Shown here in pieces: positions 1 to 11,040 of a DNA stretch of 64,000 bases. The notes under the pieces were generated by a model. The model searched no databases, was not told where the DNA came from, and saw nothing but the letters and a program-made list of their open reading frames with translations. This DNA comes from Lactuca virosa (taxonomy: Eukaryota; Streptophyta; Magnoliopsida; Asterales; Asteraceae), in assembly GCA_928212115.1 (NCBI GenBank), contig CAKMRJ010005634.1, positions 117,973,785-118,037,784 of the forward strand, read 5' to 3'. The translations under genes and the position numbers were made by a program. Position 1 is the stretch's first letter. Each line of letters starts with the position of its first letter.

Positions 1-215
1 TATTCCTCGTTATTTCTGACGAGTAGCAACAATCATTCAAGTCTAATCCTAACCCACTACTAAGCACTAAAGAATAAATCCCGATCTTGGTGACAGGCGA
101 CGATTTCCTATTTCCCATTATGAGGTTCATCTTCCCATGCTCCACATCCCTACTTCTTCTTAGCCCCTGCAAATCAGAACAAATGTGAAAACCACATCCT
201 GTATCAAGGACCCAA
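1..215 (-). pseudogene. Cop1 copia protease fragment, cut by window edge
   Basis: Read on the minus strand this stretch encodes WVLDTGCGFHIC, the Asp-Thr-Gly active site region of a Ty1/copia aspartic protease, followed by about 50 more residues before the window ends. In the family the protease cleaves the Gag-Pol polyprotein inside the virus-like particle. It follows the gag directly but in another frame: the gag frame ends at position 204 in a stop just after entering the protease sequence, so a one-base frameshift lies near 215. Integrase, RT and RNase H would lie left of position 1 and are not visible. The family assignment rests on the LDTG motif and the CCHC gag beside it and is fairly secure. 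Confidence 0.75.
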
Positions 216-1124
216 GAAGGAGGGGTTTATCTTCCCATCCTTAATGTCCTGCAAGTATTTCGGGCAACTTTGTTTCCAATGCCCCTTCTCGTGACAGTAG
301 AAGCACGTTGCTTCTTTAGGATCGGATGAGGGAGTAGCAGAATCGGTTTTACCTTTGGATCCATTTGAAGTAGATCCATCATGGGACTTTCCCTTGTGGC
401 TCTTAGAAGGAGCTTTCTTCTTCTTCCCTTTTCCATGTCCTATAGCGAGGACGGGAGCAGCAACAGTAGGGGTGGACTCGGCAGCTTTGCCTTTATGTCC
501 ACTTTCAGCAGTTTGCAACAAACCTTGAAGTTTGCTCAAGGTGACCTCCTCCTTGTTCATGTGATAAGTCATCTTGAACTGATCATAACAAGGAGGTAAA
601 GAGTGTAAGATAATATCAATCACTAACTTTTCGTCAAAGTTGACATTCAACTTGAGTAGACGATCCACATACCTTTGCATTCTTTGCAAGTGGCTCGTGA
701 TGGACTCTCCATCTTTCATCTTGGTTGTTATCAACGAGGCGACAATATCGTACCTTTCTTGACGTGTACTTTGATGGTACTTTTCCATCAAATCTTGGCA
801 CATCTCGTAAGGCCAGTAGTCATCGTAGAACCACTAGAGCTCAGGAGTCATAGTGGCTACCATAATACATGACACCTTTGTCGCGTCTTTTTCGTGAGCC
901 CTATACTCAGCTATTTGTTCTTCAGTAGCTTTGGATTCATCTATCTCTTTGAGCTTTTCGTCGAGGATGTATTCTTTCTCCTCGTATCGAAGGGAAATTC
1001 ATATATTGCGTATCTAGTTATTGAAATTGGATCCATCGAAGGTGACCCTCCCACAAATGTTCATAATAGAGAATGAGCTTGAGGAGTTGGAGTTCGAGCC
1101 AGAAGCGTTGTTTGAGCCAGACAT
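204..1124 (-). pseudogene. Cop1 copia Gag (UBN2-type) with CCHC knuckle, broken
   Basis: The ATG at 1124-1122 starts MSGSNNASGSN, matching the MSGSDN start of the Cop3 gag, so I take it as the true start. The capsid-like part is a UBN2/Retrotran_gag_2-type domain (MCQDLMEKYHQSTRQERYD and following, 803 to about 480). A Lys/Ser/Gly-rich linker follows, then one zinc knuckle, CFYCHEKGHWKQSC (about 297-256). Gag forms the particle and its knuckle binds RNA. Three in-frame stops (about 1018, 1003 and 836) lie in the N-terminal third, so the gene is dead. The 199-residue open part downstream is intact to 204. Directly before the ATG is a pyrimidine tract ending in TTTTCTTTTCAG, which looks like a splice acceptor. 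Confidence 0.85.
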
Positions 1125-2363
1125 CTGAAAAGAAAATGAACAAAGTTTTAACTAGATAAAGAATCCTAAAAATATAACACCCAAATGAAATATTAAGGCT
1201 AGGACCCAACATAATAATTCACAATTCGGAAAAGGGATGTCGTAATCCAATTGCAAATTATTTGAAGATAGGTAAATGCCGATTTACCAATTCCACCACG
1301 AAAAACGAAATGAAGAATTAGGTTTTAAATGAAATGAAATTCCTAGATTCTTTTGAGATTCATTGAACTTTTCAATGGCATGTTTAATCTCGATTTTTCC
1401 CTTCAAGTTTGTGACTGGGATACCGAGGATCACAAATAAGGTGTGAATAACCATGCAAATTAGCTTGGTACTCTCGAGGTCATTTACCACCTAATCAATG
1501 TGCCGATTAACCACACACGCTCCATTAATCTATGATAATTCTCGAGCTACCCTTTGCCACCCTTGTTAGTCCAAGTTAGTGTGCCGGTTAACCACACACG
1601 CTCCACTAACGACTTTACAAGGTGCAAAGTGCAATTTCATGGAATTGCATCATTTTCACATTTTCCTAAAGTAACTAAGATTGAGAATTTATAAAAATAT
1701 TTAGTTACTTTATAATATTCATTATACTTTTTAATGAGGAATTAATGTCCTATCCTACCCGTTCGGCTAACGACCCTCCACTAGTCAAGAGTGCGGTGGG
1801 TAAGAATGGATAACCAGTGACGGTCATTTTACAGGCCGCTTCCTTAAACACCCCTTATAGACCAGCTTCGTGCATGAGGCTTACTAACGGTAAGACTGAC
1901 TCATCTTATATAATATTAAAAGATTAATATGTATATATAAAGTTTAAAATATAACCATTATACTATTATAATATTGAAAGATTAATATGTGTGTATATAT
2001 ATACATATTAATCTTTTAATATTATAATAGTATAATGGTTGTATTTTAAACTTTTAAAACACTAGGGTTTTAGAATTTAATATTTCAAAATTAAAACTTT
2101 TAATCAAATTTTAAATTCCAAAACTTGGGGTAAATTTTGAAACTTTTCAAAACTTCTAGATCAAATTTTAAATAATTAAACTAATCACATAATTATGAAC
2201 ATTATCTTAAAATTTGACCATTATATTTCAATTAGACGAGGATAATCATTACCATAACAAAAAATTTGAATTTTAACAGTTAAAACAATTTAAGGTAATG
2301 ATCCTTATCTAATATAGGCTTGAAATCCGAAAAATCTGCCAACAGACGAACCAACTCGTGGAG
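1125..2363 (-). other. Cop1 leader between primer site and gag, with conserved hairpins
   Basis: Non-coding copia leader, homologous to the leaders of Cop2 (38326-39546) and Cop3 (41975-43491). It carries the shared hairpins: C-type at 1213-1262 with loop ATTACGACATCCCTTTT, A-type at 1561-1622 and about 1481-1549 around GTGTGTGGTTAACCGGCACA, and B-type near 1410-1445. Element A interrupts it at 2363/2364, and the primer-site end of the leader resumes at 19738. A pyrimidine-rich AG at 1126-1125 abuts the gag ATG. Confidence 0.75.
1939..2054. repeat. long near-perfect palindrome inside the Cop1 leader
   Basis: About 50 bp of AT-rich sequence is followed, after a short TA-rich centre, by its inverted copy. 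The left arm starts AAAGTTTAAAATATAACC and the right arm ends GGTTGTATTTTAAACTTT. It would form one long hairpin. It could be a small MITE-like insertion or a palindrome created during repair. I see no clear target duplication. Confidence 0.8.
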
Positions 2364-3723
2364 TGTGACAACCCGAAGTTTTTTGCCTTGAAAGTCCAGC
2401 CATTCAATTCAATCGTGTGTCAGACTCATTTCTGCTATCTTTTAGCATTGTTTAGAGTCTGTTTAAGGGTTTAAAACTCAGTACAATCAAGCTATGGGCT
2501 CAGGGAAGTGTCAGCTAAAGTTCTTCGCGTTGAAATCGAGCCGAACACTCCATCCAAGGGAGTGAACGGCCGTACACCCATGTTGACCGTACACTCTCCC
2601 CCATATGTAGGGTATCCCTTCATTTCTAGTCATTTCTTCAGTTTCCAAGTCAAGAACTCGAGTTTTCTCTCAACTATCATCAAGCTTTTCACCTTGATCT
2701 TCAAGAATGTAAGCCTTTCTTCCTTTTGACTAGTTGTTATCCTTCTTAATCATGTATCACCCTTTGATTTCATCCATGGAAATCATCTTTTTGGGTAGAT
2801 ATTCAAGATCTTCATCTTTCACCAAGAACACCAAGAACACACACTTGTTCTTAGTGGCTGTGAACCTTCTTTGAGCCTCCAAATCGTAAGTATCCTTTCC
2901 ATATGCTTAGTATACATTAGGAGCACATGTTAAACACCCTAGAAATGACCATTTAGCTGGAACCAAAGGAGTGTACGGCCTTACACCCTTGCATGGCCGT
3001 ACACCCCTCAAAACACCCCTAAAGGGCCTCCAAAATGAGAACTTAGTGCACATCCTTGTTGAGCAATAGTCCCACAAGCTTCCCCATGGTTCAAACACCC
3101 TTCTTATGCATGCTTGACCATGAGTGTACGGCCGTACACTCCATGGCCGTACACCCATGGCCGCACACGCCATATTGTGGCCGTCCACACCCCTTTGAAG
3201 AATCACATGTGATTCTAACACTTAGTCCAAGTGTTTCCTAGTCCCTAAGGGTGTTTCCTTGCATGTTAATTACTTTTAAACACTAAATTCATGCCAATAT
3301 ATGTCATTACGTCATTTAGGACTCGTTTGTGTCTCGGGACTTCATTCGTGGAACTTCTCATCCTTACGTGCATATTCGTTTGAATCACCCACATAAGGTG
3401 AGTTCATACCCCTATAATCAATCTTTCAACTGTTTTAAATGCTTTTAAGGGGGGGGGGGGGGAATACAAGTTGAACACAATGATAATTGTGTAAATGTTT
3501 TGTTATAAATATCATTTTAAAGGATTGCTTATGTTTCATGAGTAATCAAAACATTTCAAAAACTCTTTTTAAGTTATGTTACTTTATAGTTTATAAAAAC
3601 TCCGTTTTTAAAGTACAATCATAACTTAGTAGATAAATGAGTCTTTTATTCAAGTCAGTAACATTTCAAGTAAACATACTAGTAAACTATAATAGGTATA
3701 GTTTAGGGATTCAGTTCATACTA

Positions 3724-3886
3724 TAGCTAGTACAAGAAGGAGCATTCTATAACCAGTACAGTGAGGAGCATACTATAACTAGTACACTAAGGAGCATACT
3801 ATAACTAATACAGTGAGGAGCATACTACAACTAGTACAGGAAGGAGCATACTATAACTATACAGGGAGGAACATACTATAACTATA
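3724..3886 (+). repeat. minisatellite, about 29 bp unit, six to seven degenerate copies
   Basis: Units of the form GTACAGTGAGGAGCATACTA followed by TAACTA repeat head to tail, with small changes between copies. The array lies in the proposed second intron of the A LTR. No coding frame is kept. Confidence 0.8.
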
Positions 3887-4402
3887 ACAGAATACTGGGT
3901 TTGCATAAACCAAGGTACGAATACCACGTACCAAGGTTAGCAAACACGAGGTAATACGTCATATCCGGTTTATACTAACAAAGGTACAAATACAACATAC
4001 CAGGGTTAGCAAACTTGAAGAATGACACATACGTCATACCGAGTTATACTAATAAAGGTACGAATACCACGTACCAAGGTTAGCAAACACAAAGTATGAT
4101 ACAGGAAACACATAAACATATGCAAAACTCACAATAAATAAGACAATAATACAGAATACCGGGTTTGCATAAACCAAGGTACGAATACCACGTACCAAGG
4201 TTAGCAAACACGAGGTAATACGTCATATCGGGTTTATACTAACAAAGGTACAAATACAACGTACCAGGGTTAGCAAACTTGAAGAATGACACATACGTCA
4301 TACCGGGTTATACTAATAAAGGTACGAATACCACGTACCAAGGTTAGCAAACACGAAGTATGATACAGGAAACACATAAACATATGCAAAACTCACAACA
4401 GT
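3887..4402 (+). repeat. tandem duplication of a 264 bp unit built from GGTACG/CGTACC hairpins
   Basis: The unit at 3887-4150 is repeated at 4151-4402. Each unit contains several short inverted repeats such as GGTACGAATACCACGTACC, in which GGTACG pairs with CGTACC. The same sequence continues in the 3' LTR from 18088. Conserved tandem hairpins suggest structure at the RNA level, but I cannot test this here. Confidence 0.75.
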
Positions 4403-4579
4403 ATCAACTGATGCGTTAAAAGTACAAGATTACATTACTTCTAATAGTTGTCCAAACATTAGAATAATGCCACATAACTTACTCGTAACATGAATATTCA
4501 GTTAGAAGGGGACCCATAATGCTAACTTTATGATTCCTCGGTAGATACATCAGGAATATATATTAATTGAGTCCAGCAG

Positions 4580-4660
4580 ATAGTAGGATGTGTACTTTCC
4601 GCTTCATTTCCTGTTCCTTGTTTGGTTGTGGGCTTAGAGCAGATGCACCCAGTCTACTAT
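4580..4660 (+). other. Y module, copy 1 (GypA 5' LTR)
   Basis: Core CTGTTCCTTGTTTGGTTGTGG with arms ATAGTAG and CTACTAT and inner GTG/CAC pairing. It has the same sense as the element. A (TA)n tract follows at 4673-4695. Confidence 0.7.
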
Positions 4661-5083
4661 TTATTCGATCTTAATATATATATATATATATATATTCCGT
4701 ATACACCAAGTAATCATAAGGAGTACCAGGTATGGCTCAGGTCATAGTATATAAATTCAATGTACCGTTTTCTAGTACAAAAACATACTTTCAGATAGAA
4801 TATTGAGTAAACTAAACTAGAAATTTATCAGTGAAAGATTTAATCCATTTTATTAAATCAATACAACTTAAAGGACCTTAAGTGGTTAATTCTATAATAC
4901 TTTAGTTTACACATCAGGTTATATATAATTAATTATCTGTTCGATATTAGATTATATATAACTAGTGTAAACTAAGTGATTATAGAAGGAACTATTGTGA
5001 TTACCATTTTTACTAAAGGAACTATTACAGTTAACTCTGTGAGTACCAAATGAATGCACCAGAGTTATATACAATGAAGATGT

Positions 5084-5174
5084 AACAAACAATAGGATAT
5101 GTGACTTCTGCCTCATTCCCTGTTCCTTGTTTGGTTGTGGGTTTATGGCAGATACACACAATCGATTGTTTGTT
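5084..5174 (+). other. Y module, copy 2 (GypA 5' LTR)
   Basis: Same core as copy 1 but a different outer stem, AACAAACAAT pairing with ATTGTTTGTT, plus an inner TCTGCC/GGCAGA stem. The fixed core with changed arms is the evidence for structure. Confidence 0.7.
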
Positions 5175-5638
5175 TGATCTGTATTATATATAACTTATAT
5201 CCATTTAGTACTCATAGAAAGGATTGTAGTGTCATTTTTTTACATATCTTTCATCATATCAAAAGATATAGGATCTTCTGGAGAAACAGGTGAACTTTTC
5301 TAAAAGAACTTTCAACTTACTTTACATCACTTAAATATTTATGAACTCACCAGCTTAAATGCTGATCTACTCTTTCAAAATAACTTGTATTCTCAGGAAA
5401 CTAGTAGACTGGTACGCACGCTGGGATTCAGAAGATGGAGCATAGTAGCTTCACGTCTTGTTTTGTCATTTACTTTTGTAATCTATCTTATATGAATCAC
5501 ATACTTTGTAAAACATTTTCTTTCTAATGAAATGGTTGTTTATTACTTTGATTACTATGATGCATGTCTTGTGATACTATATATGACGTCCTCCGCCCCC
5601 GAACGTTTCCGCCGTTCCGGTTTGGGGGTGTGACAGAT

Positions 5639-5650
5639 TGGTATCAGAGC
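5639..5650 (+). other. GypA primer binding site (initiator Met tRNA)
   Basis: TGGTATCAGAGC, complementary to the 3' end of plant initiator Met tRNA, three bases after the LTR end. It primes minus-strand DNA synthesis in this family. Confidence 0.95.
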
Positions 5651-6971
5651 ACTGTTTATAGTGAACTAAGTATATCAACCGATAAAAGATATACAACTAT
5701 AAATACAATGGGGCCGAAGTGCTCTGGATAATATTATATTTTAAAAATATAACTATACCCTACGAAAGTATATATACCTGTTTATACATATATACTTACT
5801 AGAACAAGTATCACAAGAAGAACAGAACAAAAGTATTTAAGGGTTGAACACTATGGCCAAACCTGGACAGTTATGTAATCATATCTGGAATCAATATAGC
5901 CTGATCAACTATATTCATTTGAGATGTGACCAACATGTGTTTGGGAGTGATGTAGTGTTGCAACAATCTTAAAACATACCTAATTCTATTTAAGGGATTT
6001 CTAGATCAGAACATAAAGTTAAAATACTATGGGAGTATTTTGTGATACTATAAGGCAACAACAAGTTTAAAACATACCAAGTTCAATACATTAAAATACG
6101 ATAGGAGTATTTTAGGCACTATAAACAACATATGTGAGAATTTAAAAGACCCTTCTGGTAGGTCTATGATTTCGGAATGTATACTTCCAAGGTTTTATAT
6201 AATTGGGATTTTATAGACTTAGAATTTGTGATATATGCTCCACTTCTTGTTCCTTGTTTGGTTGTGGTTTTGGAGTAGGATCACTTATTCGAAGGTCTAT
6301 TTAATCTTAAATTATATACAACTTGTATACATTACACAATTATAGGAGGACCTGGATAGGATCACCCCATAATGTTACATTTAAATTCATGAATTCTTTA
6401 GACACTTGCATTCTCGCACGACAAACCCAGATAGATGTAGCCACTTCCTCATAGTGGTCAACAGAAGAGTCAAAGAGGAACAAGAACAGGTTCATGTGAA
6501 GTTTTCAAAAACGGATCAGCCGAAGAAACAAAACGTTTTATGCGTCACACTAATAAATAATAATCTTAATTGATTTAGTGAATTAGTGAATACACTACTC
6601 ACACTATGTGTTAAGATTATTACTTTTCATACAACCAGTAACAGATATTCAGTTCACAGAAATTCATTCGAGGATAACCACTTCTGATTCATAAAGTTTA
6701 TTTTATATATAGACTCCTATTATGAATTGTTTTCTAGAACCCTATGAAAGTTAGAACCAGATACATTAGGAAACAAGGATAAATTAGTTCAAATATCACT
6801 CGTAGAATACCCACTTCTACTTATTATAATGGACATATCTCAGAAATGTTGACAGAAACATTGAGAGTAGTCCAGCAAAGCGTGAAATTGTTAGTACATT
6901 TAAGTTGATGGAATACAACTAGTGATGACCATCATTACTCATGAAATCATTCTTCGCCATGCAACAGAATC
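5651..6971 (+). other. GypA untranslated leader, no ORF0 seen
   Basis: About 1.3 kb without a credible coding frame. It holds Y module copy 3 at 6213-6300 (arms ATAGACTTAGAAT and TTCGAAGGTCTAT). Unlike D, F and B, I could not find the LPGDPYFP sequence of ORF0. The leader ends in CCATGCAACAG shortly before the gag ATG, an acceptor-like AG also present in B. Confidence 0.65.
6213..6300 (+). other. Y module, copy 3 (GypA leader)
   Basis: Y core between ATAGACTTAGAATTTGTGAT and ATCACTTATTCGAAGGTCTAT, which pair. It has its closest relative in the F leader at 59966-60053, so the module is conserved at this place between families. Confidence 0.7.
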
Positions 6972-7708
6972 ATGTCTTCACAAGGAGGAAACCAACCAAC
7001 AGGCGAGGCACCAATTCTACAGATAGACTCCGCTACTTTTCAGGCTGCAGTCACAACTGCTGTGACAGCCATCATGGCACATTTCAATGCTAATGAAGCC
7101 AGCGGAAGAGGAAGCGGTGCCGATTATACTAATCGCAGTAACAATCAAGGGAACCAACGAGTGTTGGTTGACAAGGACACCCCAGACCACAAACCTAAGA
7201 ACAAGAAACGGAAGTTCTGGGATAAAAAGGGGAAAAAGTCGACTCAAGGTTCTAACAAGAGACGACAGCCCGTGACTACCCCTGCGGTCACAACAGCAGT
7301 CACAACATCTGGCACTTCATCTGCCACTACAACCCCCGTCAAATAGTATGCTGGGAATCTTCCCAGGTGCAACAAATGCACCTACCACCATAACGGAGCC
7401 TGCCGAGAGTTACAATGTAGAAATTGTAACCGAAAGGGGCACACTGCCCGTTTCTGCAGGGTGCCGACACAGCCAATCTCCCAAGTAAAACAGGTTTGTT
7501 TCAAATGCGGTGAATCTGGACACTTCAGGAAGGAATGTCCAACGAAGAGAAATGACGAAGGAATTCGCTTCTGCAGAACTCCGACTCAACACATCACTTC
7601 AACCAATGATGCTGGTATAGTTCAGGTATGCCATGCACGTGGTGAAATGGGACATGCCAAGAGAGACTGCCCAACAGAGAGAGGTGACGGGGGAGAAGGG
7701 GGAATCTA
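6972..7708 (+). pseudogene. GypA coreless Gag: N-terminal segment plus zinc knuckles
   Basis: The ATG at 6972 starts MSSQGGNQPTGE. The N-terminal part (QIDSATFQAAVTTAVTAIMA, residues about 16-37) matches the start of the F Gag. A basic linker (KPKNKKRKFWDKKGKK) then leads straight to the zinc-knuckle region, so about 200 residues of capsid core are absent. The knuckle region has CNKCTYHHNGAC, CRNCNRKGHTARFC, CFKCGESGHFRKEC and a last knuckle CHARGEMGHAKRDC in which the second Cys is Arg. One in-frame stop (TAG at 7344-7346, from CAG by comparison with relatives) divides the frame into 124 and about 120 residues. In the family the knuckles bind genomic RNA, and without the core the product could not build a particle alone. 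B and D have the same reduced form. Confidence 0.8.
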
Positions 7709-7956
7709 ACAACGAGACATAAAGGAACAACGAAGAACCCCGCTTTTGAAATTTTTGGTACGTTTCCTAAATAGAATTACTTTAAAGTTTTAATCTATAT
7801 TTATATAAGATTAAAACTTGGGGAAAACATTTAAAAGTAATTATAATAACTCACTTATCTGAACAAGTCACAGTATTCATGAGAGAACTAAAGATCCGTT
7901 CAGAGAAGCTATGATGGCTTAGTATGTACATCAGGGTTGTGCATAACAAAGATTTT

Positions 7957-8043
7957 GTAGACTTAGAGTGAGTGATTCCGCCTTAATTCCTGTTCCTTGT
8001 CGGGTTGTGGATTTTGGGCAGAGTCACTCAGTCGACCGTCTTA
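7957..8043 (+). other. Y module, copy 4 (GypA internal)
   Basis: Core CTGTTCCTTGTCGGGTTGTGG, slightly changed, with arms GTAGAC and GTCTTAT and an inner GAGTGA/TCACTC stem. Confidence 0.6.
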
Positions 8044-8299
8044 TTCATCTTAATTATTCATAACTTGTATATGCCAGTCGATCATAGTGGTATCGAGAAG
8101 GATCATAGTATAAAGTATACACTAGTTATCAAAGCACTTTCAATGTATGTACTTGCTCATCGCGGTACGATATGTAGAAGTGTTAACATCAAGGAGAAAA
8201 CAGAAAGCACTAGAAAGTCAACACAGAGTACATTGTCGAACACACTCGGGATACACCATCGAATAACAAACGTTTCTTTCAAATCAGCCAGAATTTTGT

Positions 8300-8490
8300 T
8301 CAGTAAAGAGTTCGTTGCTATCATTCGTCATGAATTGGCGTGGTCCTTACCATACTAAGTTCATATGTTTCTATCGCCTTGACCATCAAATTCACGAAAC
8401 CGTCGTCATTCGTAACGACAGTCTGAACCAGACCCCAAAATCGCCTTCCTCGTATTCTAAACCCCAAAGTACTCATGCTAAGAGTACTTT
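8300..8490 (+). pseudogene. GypA protease C-terminal remnant
   Basis: One frame reads MNWRGPYHTKFICFYRL and then ETVVIRNDSLNQTP. This lines up with the F protease stretch MDWLSLQRADIMCFEKVVRL and then ETLVIYGDKPDTS. The DSG catalytic part is missing. B and D keep the same short remnant, suggesting one shared deletion history. Confidence 0.5.
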
Positions 8491-8644
8491 GCCCTCCGAA
8501 ACCTTGCTTTCGTATATTCATCAGACCTTCCCGAAATACCACTCGTCCAACAGATTAAGTTCAAGCACAGAGGCTAAGGATGAATACAGCCCACCTATCA
8601 CTATTAAGTGTATACGCGAGGGTGGTATATAATTATGATTACGC

Positions 8645-8735
8645 AGATTTAGTATGTGTGTTTCCGCCCTATCTCCTGTTCCTTGTTTGGTTGTGGACCT
8701 GGGGCAGAGTCACACATCCGACCGTCTTACTAATC
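8645..8735 (+). other. Y module, copy 5 (GypA internal, near the 3' end)
   Basis: Y core flanked by TGTGTG and CACACA, with weaker outer pairing than copies 1-3. Confidence 0.6.
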
Positions 8736-8922
8736 TTAATTATATACGACTCGTATACACGAGGTAATGATAGATGGACCTGGTATGAATCCTATCATGG
8801 ACATTAGGGCAAAGTTGCCGAGGTCTACGAGTGTGTATTCTGCCAATTAGAGGAGCACAACCCCAGTAGTACTACTAAGAAATCTAATTTCGGGACGAAA
8901 TTCCATCTAACGGGGGGATGAT

Positions 8923-9095
8923 GTGACAACCCGAAAATTTTTGCCTTGAAAGTCCAACCATTCAATTTAACCGTGTGTCAGACTCATTTCTGCTATCTTT
9001 TAACATTGTTTAGAGTCTGTTTAAGGGTTCAAAAATCAGTACAATCAAGCTATGGGTTCAGGGAAGTGTCAGCTAAAGTTCTCCGCGTTGAAATC
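8923..9095 (+). repeat. GypA 3' LTR, first part
   Basis: Matches the first 170 bases of the A 5' LTR with a few differences, then breaks at the insertion of B. The rest of this LTR lies at 18088-19732. LTR sequence corresponding to about 2540-4010 of the 5' copy is missing. Confidence 0.9.
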
Positions 9096-10689
9096 TGTCA
9101 CACCCCCAAACCATGGATGGCGGAAACGTCCGGGGGTGGAGGACTTCATGTATAGTATCACAACAATGAGTATAATAGTGCCCAACGTAAATACAACCAT
9201 CATAAATATAATTGAAAAAGTTATACAATAGTATGTGTTTACATGTTTCCAATCAATTACACTTATGATGACAAAAATGAAATGTTTGACGATTTAACGT
9301 CCCATCCTCAAAAGTGGTTGATTTCCTGTTTCACTGAATTCCTGAGAATACAAGTAGTTTGAAAAAGCGTCAATAATTAAGTTGGTGAGTTCATAAGAGT
9401 TTTAATTGAGAAAGAAGCCGTCTTCCTTGTAAAAACTATACTTAATGTAGTTTATTATGTGTGTTCGAAATGAATGGAGGAAAAACCTTAACATGAATGA
9501 CTAATTTCTGTTTATGATGATAAACTAACAAGAATGCATCCAAACATTGAGAAACTTATCGTTATGCACTTTGCTCAACATACTACAAAGTGTTGTTAAT
9601 ATGGTAAACTATGTAACTAGTTTTTATCCTTTCTGCACTGTTTTGAAATCATCATAGAAAAATCATACATAGTCGAAAACTAACACCGTAAACTCTGAGA
9701 GCTTAGAAAATGTGTCTAGTTTATTCATAATTTTTATTATGATTTTTAGAAGTCTCTAACTTATGTGAAAGTGTTCATAATCACAGACTGGTCCGAATTC
9801 GTTTCTGAAATGATAGGCAGTTTTGTAAAAATCACCATAAATCGTAGAAAATCATATGGAGATGTGCAAGTAGTCATTTTAAAGGTATAAACCTGAACTA
9901 CTTGCATATTAAACAGTTTTGAAAGATATTAAGTTTAAGTTAGGTAAAACAGTTCGTGAACAGGTCACAACGTTTCTGTTGTAAGCTGTCAAGTTACGTT
10001 TTGAATATGTTTTGGTGTTTTAACTTGTATTCCCCCCCCTGAAAATTGAAGAAAACTAGAAAATGTAGGGGTATGAACTCACCTTGAGTGATTTCTTGAA
10101 GAGTGGAAGGTTGAAGATGATGAGTTTCAAGTCTAGATCACTTGATGAACACACGAAGTTTTGGATGATCCTAAGAACGATTTTTGGTGTTAAGATATGA
10201 GTGGATGATCCAAGAGTGTTATGAAAACATGTAATAGCACTTGAGTTAGAAGGAAATACTTACCAATAAGTGAATAAATGACTCAAGAACACCTCAAAAG
10301 TATGGCTGAAAGTTGAGAGAAAAGAGGCCCTCTTGATGGTTTAAGAAGTGTATAATGTTTGATGGTGAAGCAAATGATCAAGGAAATCGCAGACATTTCC
10401 TTATATGGAGGGTTGCTGGAGCAAGTGGCTAGGGTGAAGGGATGTTTGCCTTGGTTTGTGTGATGCGGATAAGGTTGGACCAATGAGAAAGTGACACATA
10501 GGAGGCAAGTGGGCACACTTGACCCACTTGTGGTGTAGGATACTCTTCTTAATGTAAAATAATGATTTATAATTAATAAATCCTTGAAAAATAATTAAAA
10601 TAAGAGTTTCGGGGGTTAAAAATGATAAAAATATGAATTTGGTGAAAAAATCCCGTCAAAAACGGGCTTAGGAGGAGAAAGTAGTCGAA

Positions 10690-10955
10690 AACCGGCATTA
10701 GGGACCGAACCTGCGAGGTTCGGCTCTTAGGAGTGTGAGAACCGAGAGGGAACCGAGAGAAGGAGGGGAAGACCGGAGGTCCGAAGTGGGGGATGCGAGG
10801 GTCTCGGATGGGGGGCCGAAGTTCGGTCCTCGCTGCTGGCTTCGGTCCGAGATTGCTTCTGACACTTTTGCTTCTGACAATTTCGGTTCCTAAGAAGGGT
10901 TTCGGCTCCTAAGAGGTTCAGCTCCTAAGAGGTTCGGCTCCTAAGAGGGGTTTCA
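10690..10955 (-). repeat. upstream repeat words in the GypB LTR (GGTTCGGCTCCTAAGA type)
   Basis: Short copies of GGTTCGGCTCCTAAGA and relatives cluster upstream of the TATA-like box. They are the B counterpart of the palindromic words in the other families, though less palindromic. Confidence 0.6.
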
Positions 10956-11040
10956 GTTCTATATAACTGTTTTTCGAGAAATCTTTCCGTTTTGCGTGAT
11001 TTTTGACCAAGTTAAGGGTCGGGATGACCTGGATGACCAT

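Larger units (their letters stand above)
2364..5635 (+). repeat. GypA 5' LTR (3.3 kb) with splice-like signals
   Basis: Begins TGTGACAACCCG and ends GGGGGTGTGACA. The promoter end holds a degenerate TATA-like stretch near 2601 and copies of the word GTGTACGGCCGTACAC, which recur at 2970-3190. Splice-like signals in order: donor GTAAGTAT at 2888; acceptor CATTTAG ending 3319; exon 3320-3397; donor GTGAGTT at 3398; G tract and GAATACAAGTT at 3462-3472; CTGAT branch-like site near 5363; acceptor TTGTATTCTCAG ending 5396. The intervening 2 kb holds a minisatellite, a tandem duplication and two copies of the Y module. Splicing is inferred from consensus and from conservation in five other families. 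Confidence 0.85.
7709..8922 (+). other. GypA 3' internal region with protease remnant and polypurine tract
   Basis: Mostly non-coding. It holds Y module copies 4 and 5, a protease C-terminal remnant near 8300-8490 and the polypurine tract TAACGGGGGGATGA at 8907-8920, where plus-strand DNA synthesis would start. RT, RNase H and integrase sequence is absent. Confidence 0.7.

Noticed and set aside
3724..3886. Regular repeats that could suggest a CRISPR-like array
   Set aside because: Head-to-tail minisatellite without unique spacers, in plant DNA inside an LTR.
5639..5650. tRNA-like sequence GGTATCAGAGC at many places
   Set aside because: These are primer binding sites complementary to initiator Met tRNA. 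No full cloverleaf is present.
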